In this document: piece by piece, positions 35,762-45,557 of the stretch | Position numbering within the stretch: the stretch's first letter is position 1 | Layout of the letters: every line of letters starts with the position of its first letter | DNA from: Chelatococcus sp. HY11 | Lineage (GTDB): Bacteria; Pseudomonadota; Alphaproteobacteria; Rhizobiales; Beijerinckiaceae | Reading direction: 5' to 3' | DNA length: 64,000 nucleotides | NCBI RefSeq assembly: GCF_018398335.1 | Contig: NZ_JAHBRX010000001.1 | Span: 2,046,001-2,110,000, forward strand | The notes under the pieces: generated by a model | Told to the model about the DNA's origin: nothing | Databases searched by the model: none | Seen by the model: the letters and a program-made list of their open reading frames with translations, nothing else | Made by a program: the position numbers and the translations under genes

Positions 35762-37045
35762 ATGCTCGCTAACCCGCAATCCCACGGCTTGTGGGAGACT
35801 ACGGCGCCGGCGGCGCCCGCGACATCTGTCGCGCATGGCGCCTTCGAGGCGAATGTCGTCGTCATCGGAGCGGGCTATACCGGCCTCTCCTGCGCCTTTC
35901 GTCTCGCCCGTGGCGGCGCCAAGGTCGTGGTTCTGGAGGAGCATGAGATCGGCTTCGGCGGCTCGGGCCGGAATGTCGGGCTCGTCAACGCCGGCATGTG
36001 GGTCATGCCGTCCGCCCTGCCGGCGGCCCTTGGCGCGGACTACGGCGAGCGCCTCCTGACCCTGCTGGGCGACGCGCCCCGGCTCGTCTATGCGATGATC
36101 GAGAACAACGCCATCGATTGCGAGCTCGTGAAGGCGGGCACGCTCCATTGTGCTGTCGGCAAGAAGGGCCTGGAGGAGATCCAGCAGCGCGCAGACCAAT
36201 GGCAATCACGCGGCGCACCGGTGACGATGCTCGGCGCGGAAGAAACCGCGCGTCTCGTCGGGTCCACCACATATGCGGGCGCCCTGCTCGACCGCCGGGC
36301 CGGAACGATCCAGCCGCTCGCCTATGTCCGGGGCCTCGCCGATGCCGCGATCAAGGCAGGCGCCCAGATCTACACGGCAAGCCCCGTCACCAGCACCGAG
36401 CGCGCGGGCCCGCGCTGGACGATCCGAACGCCCCAGTCGTCGATCCGCGCCGACTGGATCGTGGTGGCCACCAATGCCTATACCCATGGGCCGTGGCCGA
36501 CGATCCGCCAGGAGCTCGTGCACCTGCCCTATTTCAACATGGCTACGGCGCCGCTCAGCCAGGAACTGCAAGAGAGCATCCTGCCGGAGCGGCAGGGCGC
36601 CTGGGACACGCGTTCAATCCTGAGTTCGTTCCGCTTCGATCACACGGGGCGTCTGGTGTTCGGGAGTGTCGGCGCCTTGCGCGGTACCGGCCGCGCCGTG
36701 CATGAAGCCTGGGCCAGGCGTTCTCTCGTCAAGCTGTTTCCGCAGCTCAAGGGCGTCAACTTCGAGAGCCAGTGGTACGGGCAGATCGGCACCACCGTCG
36801 ACAACCTGCCCCGCTTCCACAAGCTTGCGGAAAATGTGATCAGCTTCAGCGGCTACAACGGCCGTGGCATCGCTCCCGGGACGGTCTTCGGCCATGTCCT
36901 CGCGGAGCATATCTCAGGCGGCATCGCCGAAGCGGACCTCCCGCTGCCGGTCACCGAGCCGGCGGCCCAGCCGCTGCGTCAGGCCAAGGAGATCTTTTAC
37001 GAGGTCGGCGCGCAGGCTGCCCATCTCGTGGATGGGTATTTCTAG
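35762..37045 (+). CDS. FAD-dependent oxidoreductase of the DAO (glycine oxidase/DadA) family
   Basis: The 427-residue flavoprotein has the FAD motif NVVVIGAGYTGLSCAFRLARGGAKVVVLE near 31-59, then GSGRNVGLVNAGMWV and the C-terminal flavin contact SFSGYNGRGIAPGTVFGHVLAEHI. It resembles the putrescine/gamma-glutamylputrescine oxidase and D-amino-acid dehydrogenase branches; the substrate is not determined. About 30 residues precede the FAD motif, longer than in most relatives. It follows the polyprenyl synthase by 6 bases and converges with ispE. Confidence 0.88.
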   Translation: MLANPQSHGLWETTAPAAPATSVAHGAFEANVVVIGAGYTGLSCAFRLARGGAKVVVLEEHEIGFGGSGRNVGLVNAGMWVMPSALPAALGADYGERLLTLLGDAPRLVYAMIENNAIDCELVKAGTLHCAVGKKGLEEIQQRADQWQSRGAPVTMLGAEETARLVGSTTYAGALLDRRAGTIQPLAYVRGLADAAIKAGAQIYTASPVTSTERAGPRWTIRTPQSSIRADWIVVATNAYTHGPWPTIRQELVHLPYFNMATAPLSQELQESILPERQGAWDTRSILSSFRFDHTGRLVFGSVGALRGTGRAVHEAWARRSLVKLFPQLKGVNFESQWYGQIGTTVDNLPRFHKLAENVISFSGYNGRGIAPGTVFGHVLAEHISGGIAEADLPLPVTEPAAQPLRQAKEIFYEVGAQAAHLVDGYF

Positions 37046-37075
37046 ACGGGTGGGGGAAGCCCACAGCCAAAAAAG

Positions 37076-38047
37076 CTAACGCAACACTGTCGCCTTCACC
37101 CACCACCCGGGTTCGGCCGTAGCAATGGCCTGGCGCGCCGCAGCGGCGGCGTGGCAATCATCGAACAGGCCGAAAACCGTGGCGCCGGAGCCGGACATCC
37201 GGGCAAGCCAGCAGCCGCGCTGGGCGCGGAGCTGATCCACAACCGCGTCGATGACGGGAGCCACGGCCCTTGCCGGTGGCTCTAGATCATTGCGGGCGGC
37301 GAGCAGGGCGGCCTTGAGATCGGCGCGCGCCTGAGATGCGCCACAGACGGCCGCGGATAGATCGGGATGGGCCGCCCCGCCACATCGATCGCCGGGGTTC
37401 AGACCCAACGCCCGGAATACGGACGCGGTCTCCACAGCGACACCGGGGTTCGCGAGCACGGCATAGAGGGGAGGCAGCGCCAGCACCGGCCCGAGGTTGT
37501 CCCCTGCCCCGCGCATCATGCGCGCTTCGCTGGCGAGACAAACCGGGACATCGGCGCCCGTGGCGCGGGCCGCCGCCATGAGCCGCGCGTCGTCGCGGGC
37601 CAATCCGTTATGCCTGGCGAGAAGCCGCAGCGCCGCAGCCGCATCGGCGGAACCGCCGCCGATGCCCGAGGCGACGGGCAAGCGCTTCACGAGGTGGAAA
37701 CGACCGAGCGCGAGGCCGGGGACATGCGTGGCCAGTGCACGTGCGGCCTTCAGCACCAGATTGTCAGAATTATCGCCGAGGCCACCATCAGGGCCAAGTG
37801 CGCCATCAGGGCCAAGTCCGCCACTTTGGCCAAGTGCACCCGCGCGCGGCCCGCTCACCGTGAGCGACAGACCGGGTCCGGGCGTCAGGGACAGTCCATC
37901 CCCGACACCGGCGAAGACCACGAGGCTCTCCAGGTCGTGATAGCCATCGCCGCGACGGCCAAGCACATGCAGCGAAAGGTTGATCTTCGCCAGCGCGCGC
38001 GTGTCCAGTCCGCCGTTTTCGCAGCTGATCTCGCCACGCGCCGCCAT
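37076..38047 (-). CDS. ispE: 4-diphosphocytidyl-2-C-methyl-D-erythritol kinase
   Basis: IspE phosphorylates CDP-methylerythritol in the MEP pathway. The 323-residue GHMP kinase has [24 protein letters not shown] near 20-43, the ATP loop [21 protein letters not shown] near 128-148, and [12 protein letters not shown] near the end. A Gly/Asp-rich insertion (about 75-95; [17 protein letters not shown]) comes from three 18-bp repeats at 37782-37835 and would lie in a surface loop. dxs of the same pathway is in the window. The gene is 29 bases downstream of the TPR gene and probably shares its transcript. Confidence 0.94.
   Translation of the reverse strand: MAARGEISCENGGLDTRALAKINLSLHVLGRRGDGYHDLESLVVFAGVGDGLSLTPGPGLSLTVSGPRAGALGQSGGLGPDGALGPDGGLGDNSDNLVLKAARALATHVPGLALGRFHLVKRLPVASGIGGGSADAAAALRLLARHNGLARDDARLMAAARATGADVPVCLASEARMMRGAGDNLGPVLALPPLYAVLANPGVAVETASVFRALGLNPGDRCGGAAHPDLSAAVCGASQARADLKAALLAARNDLEPPARAVAPVIDAVVDQLRAQRGCWLARMSGSGATVFGLFDDCHAAAAARQAIATAEPGWWVKATVLR
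37782..37835 (-). repeat. Three 18-bp in-frame tandem repeats in ispE
   Basis: On the plus strand three units end in GGCCAAGT at 37782-37799, 37800-37817 and 37818-37835. The first two are nearly identical and the third diverged. They encode Gly/Pro/Asp hexapeptides on the minus strand. The core GGGCCAAG also occurs in the nadA repeat. Confidence 0.85.
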
Positions 38048-38076
38048 CTCAAGTGCCGCCGAGCGGAACGACGGCG

Positions 38077-39888
38077 TCAGCCGCCGTTCTTGTCCGTCTT
38101 CGGCGCCTCGGCCGCAGCCGGCTTGTCATCGTCCGGCAGGCCGGCCTCGATCTTCTTCAGGATCTTGGTGAGATCCTCGGGCTCGGGGTTGAGGTCCCGG
38201 GCGTGGTTCCACTGGAACTTCGCCTCCAGCCTCCGGCCCACCTTCCAATAGGCATCGCCGAGATGGTCGTTGATCGTGGGGTCGGCAGGCCTCAGATCGA
38301 TCGCCTTCTCAAGCTCGCGCACGGCGTCGTCATAGCGGCCGAGGCGGTAATAAGCCCAGCCGAGGCTGTCGACGATATAGCCGTCACGCGGGCGCAGCTC
38401 GACCGCGCGCTTCAGCATCTGGAAGGCCTCGTCGATGTTGATGCCCTGATCGACCCAGGAATAGGCAAGGTAATTCAGGATCAGCGCGCGATCCCGGCCG
38501 ATGGATTCGGGGGCGAGCTCCAAAGCCTTCTTGAAGTCTACCTCCGCCTTCGGCCACTGCTTGGAGCGCTCATAACCGATACCGCGCGAGTAAAAGAGCG
38601 GCCAGTTGCCGGTCTCAGGCGTCCCGATCTGCTCGATCGCCTTGGAATAGACCTCCGCCGATTCGGCGAATCGCTTGCGTTTCTGCAGGATGCTGCCGAG
38701 AGCCGCCAGCCCTTCCACATCGGTCGGATTGCGCTCCACGTCGGCCTTCAGATAGGCGATCGCCTCGTCCGTCTTGTCGAGCGCGTCGAGCGACAGGGCG
38801 ACCTGCACCTCGCCGTGAGGCTTCAAGGGTGAATCAGCGGGCAGAGACTGGTAGACCTCGATGGCCTGTTCGTACTGCTTCAGCCGTTCCAGGATGTCGC
38901 CAAGCGTGATCTTGGCAAGGTCGTGGTTAGGGTCGAGGAACAGGGCCAGCCGCAGATAGATCATCGCGGCGACTTCATCCCCCTGACTGTTGCCGGCCGC
39001 GCCCAGGCCATAGAGCACCTCCGCGGCACCCTGCTGCGGCGTCGCCACAAGCGGCTTGAGGCCCTTGCCGGCATTGAGATCCTTGAGGGCGGCGCGCACC
39101 ACCGGATGGCGCGGCATCAGCTTCTCGAAGGCTTCATACGCCGCGACGGCGTTATCCTTGCGGCCCTGGCCGGCCTCCAGCCGCCCATAGGCATCGACGA
39201 CCCTGAGCGTCGTACGCTCGGCATTGTAGGACGCCGAGAGGCGGCTCTCGGCTTCCTTCGGATTGCCGCGCATGGCCGCGATGAGGCCCGCGTGATAGTC
39301 GCGGAAGACGTTGTAGGAGCTCTCGCCCTTGAGACGATCGACGGTTTCGAGGGAACGCTTCAGATTGCCCGAACCCGCCCAGGCCCACGCTGTGAGGAGC
39401 GTCGCCGTGATGTCATTGGCATAGCCGCGACCGCCACGCGCGAGCTCACGCCGCGCCGTCGAATATTGCTTCGCTTCAAGAGCCTTCACGCCCAGCGCCA
39501 GGCGCGCGAGGCCGTTGTTCGGCTCCCGCTTGATGATCTGCTGCGCGGCGCGGAACGCTTCCGGCATGTCGCCATCCGCGAGAAAGGCCACGAACGCCCG
39601 CTCGATGAGCTCGGCATTGCGCGGATCGTCCCGCAAGGCTTCGCGGAAATAAACGGCGGCCGCGCCGGTATCCCGCGCCGAACCGGCGACGATGGCGGCT
39701 AGAAAATTGCCCTCGAGGCTTTGCGCCTCGGGAAACTCGACCGTGACGACCGGTTTCTCGGCTGATCGCGCGGCCGACACTGGCAGTGGCACTGCCACCG
39801 CACTCGCGACAAGAAGGGAAGCAATGACAGCAAGGCGCCGACGCGCCGACGATCTGATCACGTGACTTTTCCGAAATCGCACGCCCAA
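38077..39888 (-). CDS. Exported tetratricopeptide-repeat protein
   Basis: The 603-residue protein starts with a basic segment and a hydrophobic run ([24 protein letters not shown]), a signal peptide. The rest is a chain of TPR-like helix pairs. Clear units read [54 protein letters not shown] and [35 protein letters not shown] arrays bind partner proteins; in Rhizobiales this conserved gene next to ispE is usually annotated only as a TPR protein. A role in periplasmic assembly is inference. ispE lies 29 bases downstream. Confidence 0.87.
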   Translation of the reverse strand: MGVRFRKSHVIRSSARRRLAVIASLLVASAVAVPLPVSAARSAEKPVVTVEFPEAQSLEGNFLAAIVAGSARDTGAAAVYFREALRDDPRNAELIERAFVAFLADGDMPEAFRAAQQIIKREPNNGLARLALGVKALEAKQYSTARRELARGGRGYANDITATLLTAWAWAGSGNLKRSLETVDRLKGESSYNVFRDYHAGLIAAMRGNPKEAESRLSASYNAERTTLRVVDAYGRLEAGQGRKDNAVAAYEAFEKLMPRHPVVRAALKDLNAGKGLKPLVATPQQGAAEVLYGLGAAGNSQGDEVAAMIYLRLALFLDPNHDLAKITLGDILERLKQYEQAIEVYQSLPADSPLKPHGEVQVALSLDALDKTDEAIAYLKADVERNPTDVEGLAALGSILQKRKRFAESAEVYSKAIEQIGTPETGNWPLFYSRGIGYERSKQWPKAEVDFKKALELAPESIGRDRALILNYLAYSWVDQGINIDEAFQMLKRAVELRPRDGYIVDSLGWAYYRLGRYDDAVRELEKAIDLRPADPTINDHLGDAYWKVGRRLEAKFQWNHARDLNPEPEDLTKILKKIEAGLPDDDKPAAAEAPKTDKNGG

Positions 39889-39976
39889 TGGGCTCGGGAC
39901 TCTATGATGCGATCAGCATGACGATTTTGGCGGGTGGGGGCAAGGCGCCGTGCTGTCGCTCCCGCCCCTTTTGTCA

Positions 39977-41653
39977 TCACATGTTGGGGTAATTAGGGCC
40001 ACCACCGCCTTCCGGCGGAACCCAGGTGATGTTCTGCGCCGGATCCTTGATGTCGCAGGTTTTGCAGTGCACGCAGTTCTGCGCGTTGATCACGAAACGG
40101 GGGTCCTTGCGGTTCGCCTCGTCGTCATAGACCACCTCGTAGACACCCGCCGGGCAATAGAGCCGCGCCGGCTCGCCATAGAGCGGCAGGTTAGAGTTCA
40201 CGGGAATGTTCGGGTCCGTCAGCCGGAGGTGAACGGGCTGGTCTTCCACATGGTTGGTGTTCGACAGGAACACCGACGACAGCTTGTCGAACGACACGAC
40301 CCCGTCGGGCCGCGGATAGGTAATCGGCTTGACCTGGTCGATCGGCTTCAGGGTGGCGTAGTCGGGCTTGCCATGCTTCAGCGTGCCAAAAGCCGAGAAC
40401 CCGAAGAGCTCGTTCGTCCACATGTCGAGGCCGCCGAGCGCCACGCCCATCATCGTGCCGAAGCGCGACCACAATGGCTTGACGTTGCGCACGCGCTTGA
40501 GATCCCGCCCGATGGCCGATGCCCGCCAGCCGTTCTCATAGCCCGAGAGCTCGTCACCCCGGCGTCCGTCGACCAGCGCGGCGAACGCCTCATCAGCGGC
40601 CTGGATGCCGGAGAGCACGGCGTTATGGCTGCCCTTGATACGTGGAACGTTGACGAAGCCCCCGGCGCAACCGATGAGCGCTCCGCCTTTGAACGTGAGC
40701 TTCGGCACCGATTGCCAGCCGCCCTCGGTGATGGCGCGTGAACCATAGGCGATGCGCTTGCCTCCCTCGAACACCTCGCGGATGAAGGGGTGCGTCTTGA
40801 AGCGCTGGAACTCATCGAAAGGCGACAGCGTCGGGTTCTGATAGTTGAGATGCACCACGAAGCCGACGGTCACGAAATGATCGTCGAAATGGTAGAGGAA
40901 GGAACCTCCGCCGGTGCTGTTGTCGAGCGGCCAGCCGAAGGAATGCTGAACGAGGCCGGGCTGGAAGCGCTCCGGCTTCACCTGCCACAATTCCTTCAAG
41001 CCGATGCCGAACTTCTGCGGATCGCACCCCTCATCGAGGCCGAAACGCTTCAGGAGCTGTTTCGTGAGGCTGCCACGCGCGCCTTCGGCGAAGAGGGTGT
41101 AACGCCCCCTCAGCTCCATGCCGCGCGTGTAGTCCGCCTTGGGCTCACCCTCACGGCTGACGCCCATGTCGCCGGTGGCGATACCGGTGACCTCGCCGTT
41201 TTCCCCGTACAGGATCTCGGTCGCGGCGAATCCCGGATAGATCTCGACGCCAAGCGCTTCCGCCTGGGCCGCGAGATAACGCGCCACATTCCCAAGCGAA
41301 CCGACGAAATTGCCGTGATTGTCCATCAGCCGCGGCATGGCGAAATTCGGAAGCCGCACGCCACCGGCCGGGCCGAGATAATAGAACTTGTCGGCCGTGA
41401 CCTCAGTGGTCAGCGGCCGTTCCGGATCCTCGCGCCAATCGGGCAGCAGCCTGTCGAGACCGATGGGGTCGATCACGGCGCCCGACAGGATATGGGCGCC
41501 GACCTCCGAACCTTTCTCCACGACGACGACGGAAACCTCATGGCCTTTCTCGGCCGCGAGCTGCTTCAAACGAATGGCTGCCGCCAATCCCGCCGGGCCA
41601 GCGCCGACGATGACGACGTCGTAGTCCATTCCCTCGCGCTCGGGCAGCTCCAT
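39977..41653 (-). CDS. Electron transfer flavoprotein-ubiquinone oxidoreductase
   Basis: ETF-QO passes electrons from ETF to ubiquinone at the membrane, linking acyl-CoA dehydrogenases to respiration. The 558-residue protein has the FAD motif YDVVIVGAGPAGLAAAIRLKQLA near 11-33, the GCAGGFVNVPRIKGSHNA region, and a C-terminal 4Fe-4S site in CVHCKTCDIKDPAQNITWVPPEGGGGP. The ending GPNYPNM is typical. The acyl-CoA dehydrogenase at 14.2-16 kb is a likely upstream donor through ETF, whose genes are not here. A 430-base gap separates it from the divergent glycosylase gene. Confidence 0.96.
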   Translation of the reverse strand: MELPEREGMDYDVVIVGAGPAGLAAAIRLKQLAAEKGHEVSVVVVEKGSEVGAHILSGAVIDPIGLDRLLPDWREDPERPLTTEVTADKFYYLGPAGGVRLPNFAMPRLMDNHGNFVGSLGNVARYLAAQAEALGVEIYPGFAATEILYGENGEVTGIATGDMGVSREGEPKADYTRGMELRGRYTLFAEGARGSLTKQLLKRFGLDEGCDPQKFGIGLKELWQVKPERFQPGLVQHSFGWPLDNSTGGGSFLYHFDDHFVTVGFVVHLNYQNPTLSPFDEFQRFKTHPFIREVFEGGKRIAYGSRAITEGGWQSVPKLTFKGGALIGCAGGFVNVPRIKGSHNAVLSGIQAADEAFAALVDGRRGDELSGYENGWRASAIGRDLKRVRNVKPLWSRFGTMMGVALGGLDMWTNELFGFSAFGTLKHGKPDYATLKPIDQVKPITYPRPDGVVSFDKLSSVFLSNTNHVEDQPVHLRLTDPNIPVNSNLPLYGEPARLYCPAGVYEVVYDDEANRKDPRFVINAQNCVHCKTCDIKDPAQNITWVPPEGGGGPNYPNM

Positions 41654-42082
41654 GCGTCCGTTCCTCGCTCTTCGTTGCAGATGTGGTTCCTCGACCCCAT
41701 GCTGCTTAGCTATTTCAAATGGTATCCCGCATCGCCCTCTCTAACGGGCAGCTTTCGACGGAACAACAAATTACTTCAATCACTTGAAGCATGACCTCAT
41801 GAGGAAAACCGATAAGATCGACTTACCATGGCCCCGACAGGTGTCACCATGGCATTCGCAACACGTCCTCACGCGAGAACTTGCATAGTTTCGAGTCTTT
41901 CAAAAGCAGGACGGACAGGCTTAGTGCGAAGGGGGAGCTCATCGCCACCAACTGCGACGGAATGCCTCACGCCGTTGGTCTCTCGGAAAGGGGGCGTTCG
42001 CAACGGAGCGCCATCTCGCGGAGATGGTTTCATCGCGAATATGGCTTCTTGGCCATTCACGGGCGCCGACGTATCATGCGGC
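41654..42082. other. Divergent intergenic region between ETF-QO and uracil-DNA glycosylase genes
   Basis: No gene can be supported in these 430 bases, although a frame is open from 41828. The region is A/T-richer than average around 41740-41830 and contains the palindromes CTTCAATCACTTGAAG (about 41774) and CCTCATGAGG (about 41794-41803). It must hold the promoters of both divergent genes. I see no GTTC-N7-GTTC LexA box here. Confidence 0.5.
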
Positions 42083-42979
42083 ATGACCTTCGACACCTAC
42101 GATGCCAGGGCGCTTGAAGCGCTGCTCGACTTTTATGTCGAGGCCGGCATCGATTTCGCGCTCGACGAGGAACCGCACGACCGGTTCGCGGATACGGCTG
42201 CCGAGGCGGCAGCACGGGCTGAACACCGCGCCCGAGTGAGCGACGATGACCGCCCGCCCCTGCCCGAGCGCGCCGCCCCATCGCGAGAGCAGACGGAGCT
42301 CCCGCGCGCCGCGGCGGTGCCCGCTTTCCCGCAGGGCACGGAAACGGCGGATGAAGCTGCTCTTTCAGCGAGAAGCGAGGCCCGCAGCGCGCGCACCATG
42401 GATGAGCTGCGCGATCGCCTCGCCGCGTTCGAGGCCTGCGCGCTCAAGCGCACGGCAAAATCCCTGGTCTTCGCGGATGGCAATCCCTCGGCGCGTGTCA
42501 TGCTGGTCGGCGAAGCGCCCGGCCGCGACGAAGACCTCCAGGGCCTGCCCTTCGTCGGGCGCTCCGGCCAGCTTCTGGACCGCATGCTGGCGGCCATCGG
42601 GCTCAACCGGGAAAGCGTCTATATCGCCAATATCGTGCCCTGGCGGCCGCCGGGAAACCGCACGCCGACACCCCAGGAAGCCGCCATCTGCCGGCCGTTC
42701 ATCGAGCGGCAGATCGAACTCTGCGATCCGGACATTCTCGTTTGCCTCGGTGGCCCCTCGGCCCAGGCGCTGCTCGGCATCAAAGAGGGTATCCTGCGCA
42801 GCCGGGGCAAGTGGGTGGAATACCACACAGGCACGCGCGCGATCCGCGCGCTCGCGACCCTGCATCCCGCCTATCTGCTGCGCCAGCCGCTGCAGAAGAA
42901 GCTTGCCTGGCGGGATCTACGCGCGTTGCGCCATACGCTCGACTCGCTGAAACGGCCTGAAACCTCCCAGCAGTCCTGA
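42083..42979 (+). CDS. Uracil-DNA glycosylase, family 4-like
   Basis: The enzyme removes uracil from DNA to start base-excision repair. The C-terminal catalytic domain (about 110-290) has [48 protein letters not shown] and [12 protein letters not shown], the family 4 motifs. About 110 N-terminal residues are acidic and Ala-rich, probably disordered. The usual first Fe-S pair C-x2-C is reduced to one cysteine here ([10 protein letters not shown]), so cluster ligation may differ; this single-cysteine form may be usual in alphaproteobacteria. The start at ATG 42083 ([24 protein letters not shown]) is chosen because conserved sequence starts there. Confidence 0.87.
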   Translation: MTFDTYDARALEALLDFYVEAGIDFALDEEPHDRFADTAAEAAARAEHRARVSDDDRPPLPERAAPSREQTELPRAAAVPAFPQGTETADEAALSARSEARSARTMDELRDRLAAFEACALKRTAKSLVFADGNPSARVMLVGEAPGRDEDLQGLPFVGRSGQLLDRMLAAIGLNRESVYIANIVPWRPPGNRTPTPQEAAICRPFIERQIELCDPDILVCLGGPSAQALLGIKEGILRSRGKWVEYHTGTRAIRALATLHPAYLLRQPLQKKLAWRDLRALRHTLDSLKRPETSQQS

Positions 42980-43027
42980 CTGGCGAGTGGGACTTGAGGC
43001 GGGAGCTATGGGGGAGCCTTGGGGCAA

Positions 43028-43543
43028 TCACCCCGCGCGTCGCTGCAAGCCGGCGGATAGCCGGTGTATCCTGGAAGCGTCCGCAAAGCCTTGTTCGATG
43101 GCGCCACGCGGTACGATCATTCCGCTGGTCAAAGCGCGCCGCCCCTTGAGCCGGCTCACCAGGCCGCCGGCCAGCCCCCATATCCCGCTGGCCTCGTCAC
43201 GAAACAGCGCGGAGCCATCATTCCGCGCGGAACGGGTGAAATGATCCGCGGCGGCAATCCAGTTCGGCCCCGGTACCTCACCCGCCGACAACAGAAGGAA
43301 CCAGGGACCTCTGACGGAACCAACCCCAGCCCGCCATGGGTTATCTGCCGAAGCACCGCCGCCGTCCCAGGTCACATAAGCCGCGCCCGCGGCCTCGGCG
43401 AGGTCTTGGGCATCCGAATCAGCGCCACCATCCACGACCACGGCGTCCCGCAGAACGCCTTCGGCCACACCGGGAACGAGCGCGGCCAGCGTGAAGGCCA
43501 ACGCCTCCACATGACCCCGGGCGCGAATCACCGCTGAAATCAT
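43028..43543 (-). CDS. Short glycosyltransferase-like (GT-A fold) protein
   Basis: The 171-residue protein starts MISAVIRARGHVEALAFTLAALVPGV and has VVVDGGADSDAQDLAEAAGA, which resembles the start of family 2 glycosyltransferases (nucleotide-binding strand, then the DxD region; here DGGADSD). It is shorter than most GT2 enzymes and lacks a clear second half, so activity is doubtful. A frame continues upstream to 43612, but the conserved start is at 43543. It is divergent from the radical SAM gene and shares the region with the LexA-type promoter. Confidence 0.62.
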   Translation of the reverse strand: MISAVIRARGHVEALAFTLAALVPGVAEGVLRDAVVVDGGADSDAQDLAEAAGAAYVTWDGGGASADNPWRAGVGSVRGPWFLLLSAGEVPGPNWIAAADHFTRSARNDGSALFRDEASGIWGLAGGLVSRLKGRRALTSGMIVPRGAIEQGFADASRIHRLSAGLQRRAG

Positions 43544-43606
43544 CTCAGCGGCCACCGGAAACAGGGAGCGCCCGTTCGCGCCGTCCCAAAACGCACACGG
43601 CCTCGC

Positions 43607-43635
43607 TTGCAATGTTCACTATTTGTTCCCATAAT
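43607..43635 (+). promoter_or_regulatory. LexA-type SOS promoter: GTTC-N7-GTTC between -35 and -10 boxes
   Basis: TTGCAA (43607-43612) and CATAAT (43630-43635) are spaced by 17 bases, a good sigma-70 promoter. Between them GTTC (43614-43617) and GTTC (43625-43628) are separated by exactly 7 bases, the direct-repeat LexA box known for alphaproteobacteria. LexA bound here would block the promoter. It lies 35 bases before the radical SAM start at 43670. Confidence 0.75.
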
Positions 43636-43669
43636 CGAAGCCATGGATTGAAGCCACCGAGGGATCATC

Positions 43670-44932
43670 ATGGCTCAGCGAGCCTTGATCAAGGGCCTTT
43701 CATCGACTGCATCGGCGCGCGTCCAGTCACCGCTGCCGGAGGAATTGGCGGCACGGGCCAAGCGCGCATCGCGCAAGCCGCGCGTGGTGCCGCGCGAGCC
43801 GACACCGGAGGAAGTCGAGCGTCGCGACCCGGCGTTCAGCGCCCTGCCCGGCCAGCACGACCAGGCCATCGAGGGCGAACGCCGACGTGGGCGCGGCGCC
43901 GTGACGAACCCCGCCGCGCGCTACGAGCCCATCCAGCGCGAGGATGTGGACGACGGCTGGGGCACGATCGATGAACTGCCGCCCTTCAAGACCGAGGTCG
44001 GCATCGAGAAGGCACGGCGCATCATCACGCGCAACAATTCGCCGGATATCTCCTTTGACCGATCCATCAATCCCTATCGCGGCTGCGAGCATGGTTGCGT
44101 CTACTGCTTCGCGCGGCCTACCCACGCCTATATGGGTCTGTCACCCGGCCTCGATTTCGAATCGAAGCTCTTCGCGAAGCCTGAAGCGGCCGTCCTCCTG
44201 AAGCGGGAACTCGCGGCGACGGGTTACCAGCCTCAGACACTGGCCATCGGCACCAACACGGATCCCTATCAGCCGATCGAGCGACAGTACGGGATCATGC
44301 GGAATATCCTGGAGGTGCTGGCCGAGACGAATCATCCGGTCGGCATCGTCACGAAATCGGCCCTCGTCACCCGGGATATCGACATCCTCGCGCCGATGGC
44401 GGCGAAGGGCCTCGCCAAGGTCGCGATCTCCGTCACGACGCTCGATGCCAAACTGGCCCGCAGCATGGAACCGCGCGCCGCGACGCCCTCGAAAAGGCTG
44501 GAGACGATAGAGCGCCTGGCGGCCGCCGGGATCCCGGTCACGGTTCTCGTCGCGCCCATCATCCCCGCCATCAACGAGGCTGAAATCGAGACGATCCTGG
44601 AGCGCACCCATGCCGCTGGCGCCCGCGAGGCCGGGTATGTGCTGTTGCGCCTGCCCCTCGAGATCAAGGACATCGTCAGTGACTGGCTCATCGCCAACCA
44701 TCCGGGCAAGGCGCGCCACGTACTGTCGCTCATCAGATCAACGCGCAACGGCAAGGACTACGACGCGCGCTGGGGCGAGCGCATGGTCGGCAACGGTCCC
44801 TATGCCTGGATGATCGGACGACGTTTCGAGATCGCCGCGGCCAGGATCGGCTTCAATAAGCAGCGCAGGCGGCTGCGGACAGATCTGTTCACGCCGCCGA
44901 AACCGGCAACCGAGCAACTCAGTTTGTTCTGA
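43670..44932 (+). CDS. PA0069-family radical SAM protein (SplB-like)
   Basis: The 420-residue protein has the radical SAM cluster motif GCEHGCVYCFARPTH (C-x3-C-x2-C near residues 141-148). It continues QTLAIGTNTDPYQPIERQYGIMR and the barrel segments IVTKSALVTRDIDIL, PVTVLVAPIIPAINE. This is the PA0069 family, related to spore photoproduct lyase (COG1533), of unknown reaction. Its promoter carries a LexA box, which suggests a role in the response to DNA damage. GAGGGA precedes the ATG by 6 bases. The N-terminal 100 residues are basic and low-complexity, as usual in this family. Confidence 0.9.
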   Translation: MAQRALIKGLSSTASARVQSPLPEELAARAKRASRKPRVVPREPTPEEVERRDPAFSALPGQHDQAIEGERRRGRGAVTNPAARYEPIQREDVDDGWGTIDELPPFKTEVGIEKARRIITRNNSPDISFDRSINPYRGCEHGCVYCFARPTHAYMGLSPGLDFESKLFAKPEAAVLLKRELAATGYQPQTLAIGTNTDPYQPIERQYGIMRNILEVLAETNHPVGIVTKSALVTRDIDILAPMAAKGLAKVAISVTTLDAKLARSMEPRAATPSKRLETIERLAAAGIPVTVLVAPIIPAINEAEIETILERTHAAGAREAGYVLLRLPLEIKDIVSDWLIANHPGKARHVLSLIRSTRNGKDYDARWGERMVGNGPYAWMIGRRFEIAAARIGFNKQRRRLRTDLFTPPKPATEQLSLF

Positions 44933-44967
44933 TCGAAGCGCTGTCCAGAGAGGAACAGGAGAGGTTC

Positions 44968-45417
44968 ATGACGACATCGCCGACACCACTCGCTCCGAAA
45001 GTGAATCTGATCACGCTCGGGGTCAGCGACATCGCGCGCAGCACAACTTTCTATCAGCGGCTGGGCTGGCGCAGGTCGGAAGAGGCGAGCACGCAGGATG
45101 TGAGCTTCTTCGCGCTCGACAATCTGGTCCTTGCCGTATGGTCCCGGGACCGGCTGGCGGAGGACGCAGGGCTCGCGCCAACGCCGCCGGGTTTCGGCGG
45201 CTTCACGCTTGCCCAGAACCTCCCCAGCGAGAGGGATGTGGATCTGGCCGTCGAGAACGCGGTCGCGGCTGGCGGCCGCCTCCTGAAGAAGCCCGCGAAG
45301 ACGTTCTGGGGCGGCTATTCCGGCTATTTCGCCGATCCCGACGGTCATCCCTGGGAGATCGCCTATAATCCCTATTTCCCGCTTGATGAAAACGGGCTGG
45401 TTGCCTTGCCGGCGTGA
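44968..45417 (+). CDS. VOC (glyoxalase/bleomycin resistance) superfamily protein
   Basis: The 149-residue protein has a VOC fold: KVNLITLGVSDIARSTTFYQRLGW (first beta-alpha unit) and FWGGYSGYFADPDGHPWEIAYNPYF (second metal-site unit, with His and Glu). Members bind a metal and act on thiol adducts, aromatic diols or drugs, or simply bind ligands. The first-half metal ligand is not clear here, so catalysis is uncertain. GAGAGGAACAGGAGAGG lies before the ATG. It follows the radical SAM gene by 35 bases and may be cotranscribed with it. Confidence 0.85.
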   Translation: MTTSPTPLAPKVNLITLGVSDIARSTTFYQRLGWRRSEEASTQDVSFFALDNLVLAVWSRDRLAEDAGLAPTPPGFGGFTLAQNLPSERDVDLAVENAVAAGGRLLKKPAKTFWGGYSGYFADPDGHPWEIAYNPYFPLDENGLVALPA

Positions 45418-45557
45418 TGCGCGGGCCCGCCACTTTTGTTGGGTCTGAGGCTTTTTGACGACTATGAAGCTTCTCCGTGGCGCTGGCGGGAATCTCGCCA
45501 GTGCCGATGATTGACAGGGTGTCGTGTCCCCATATTCTCAGCCCCTCGCATGTGGGG

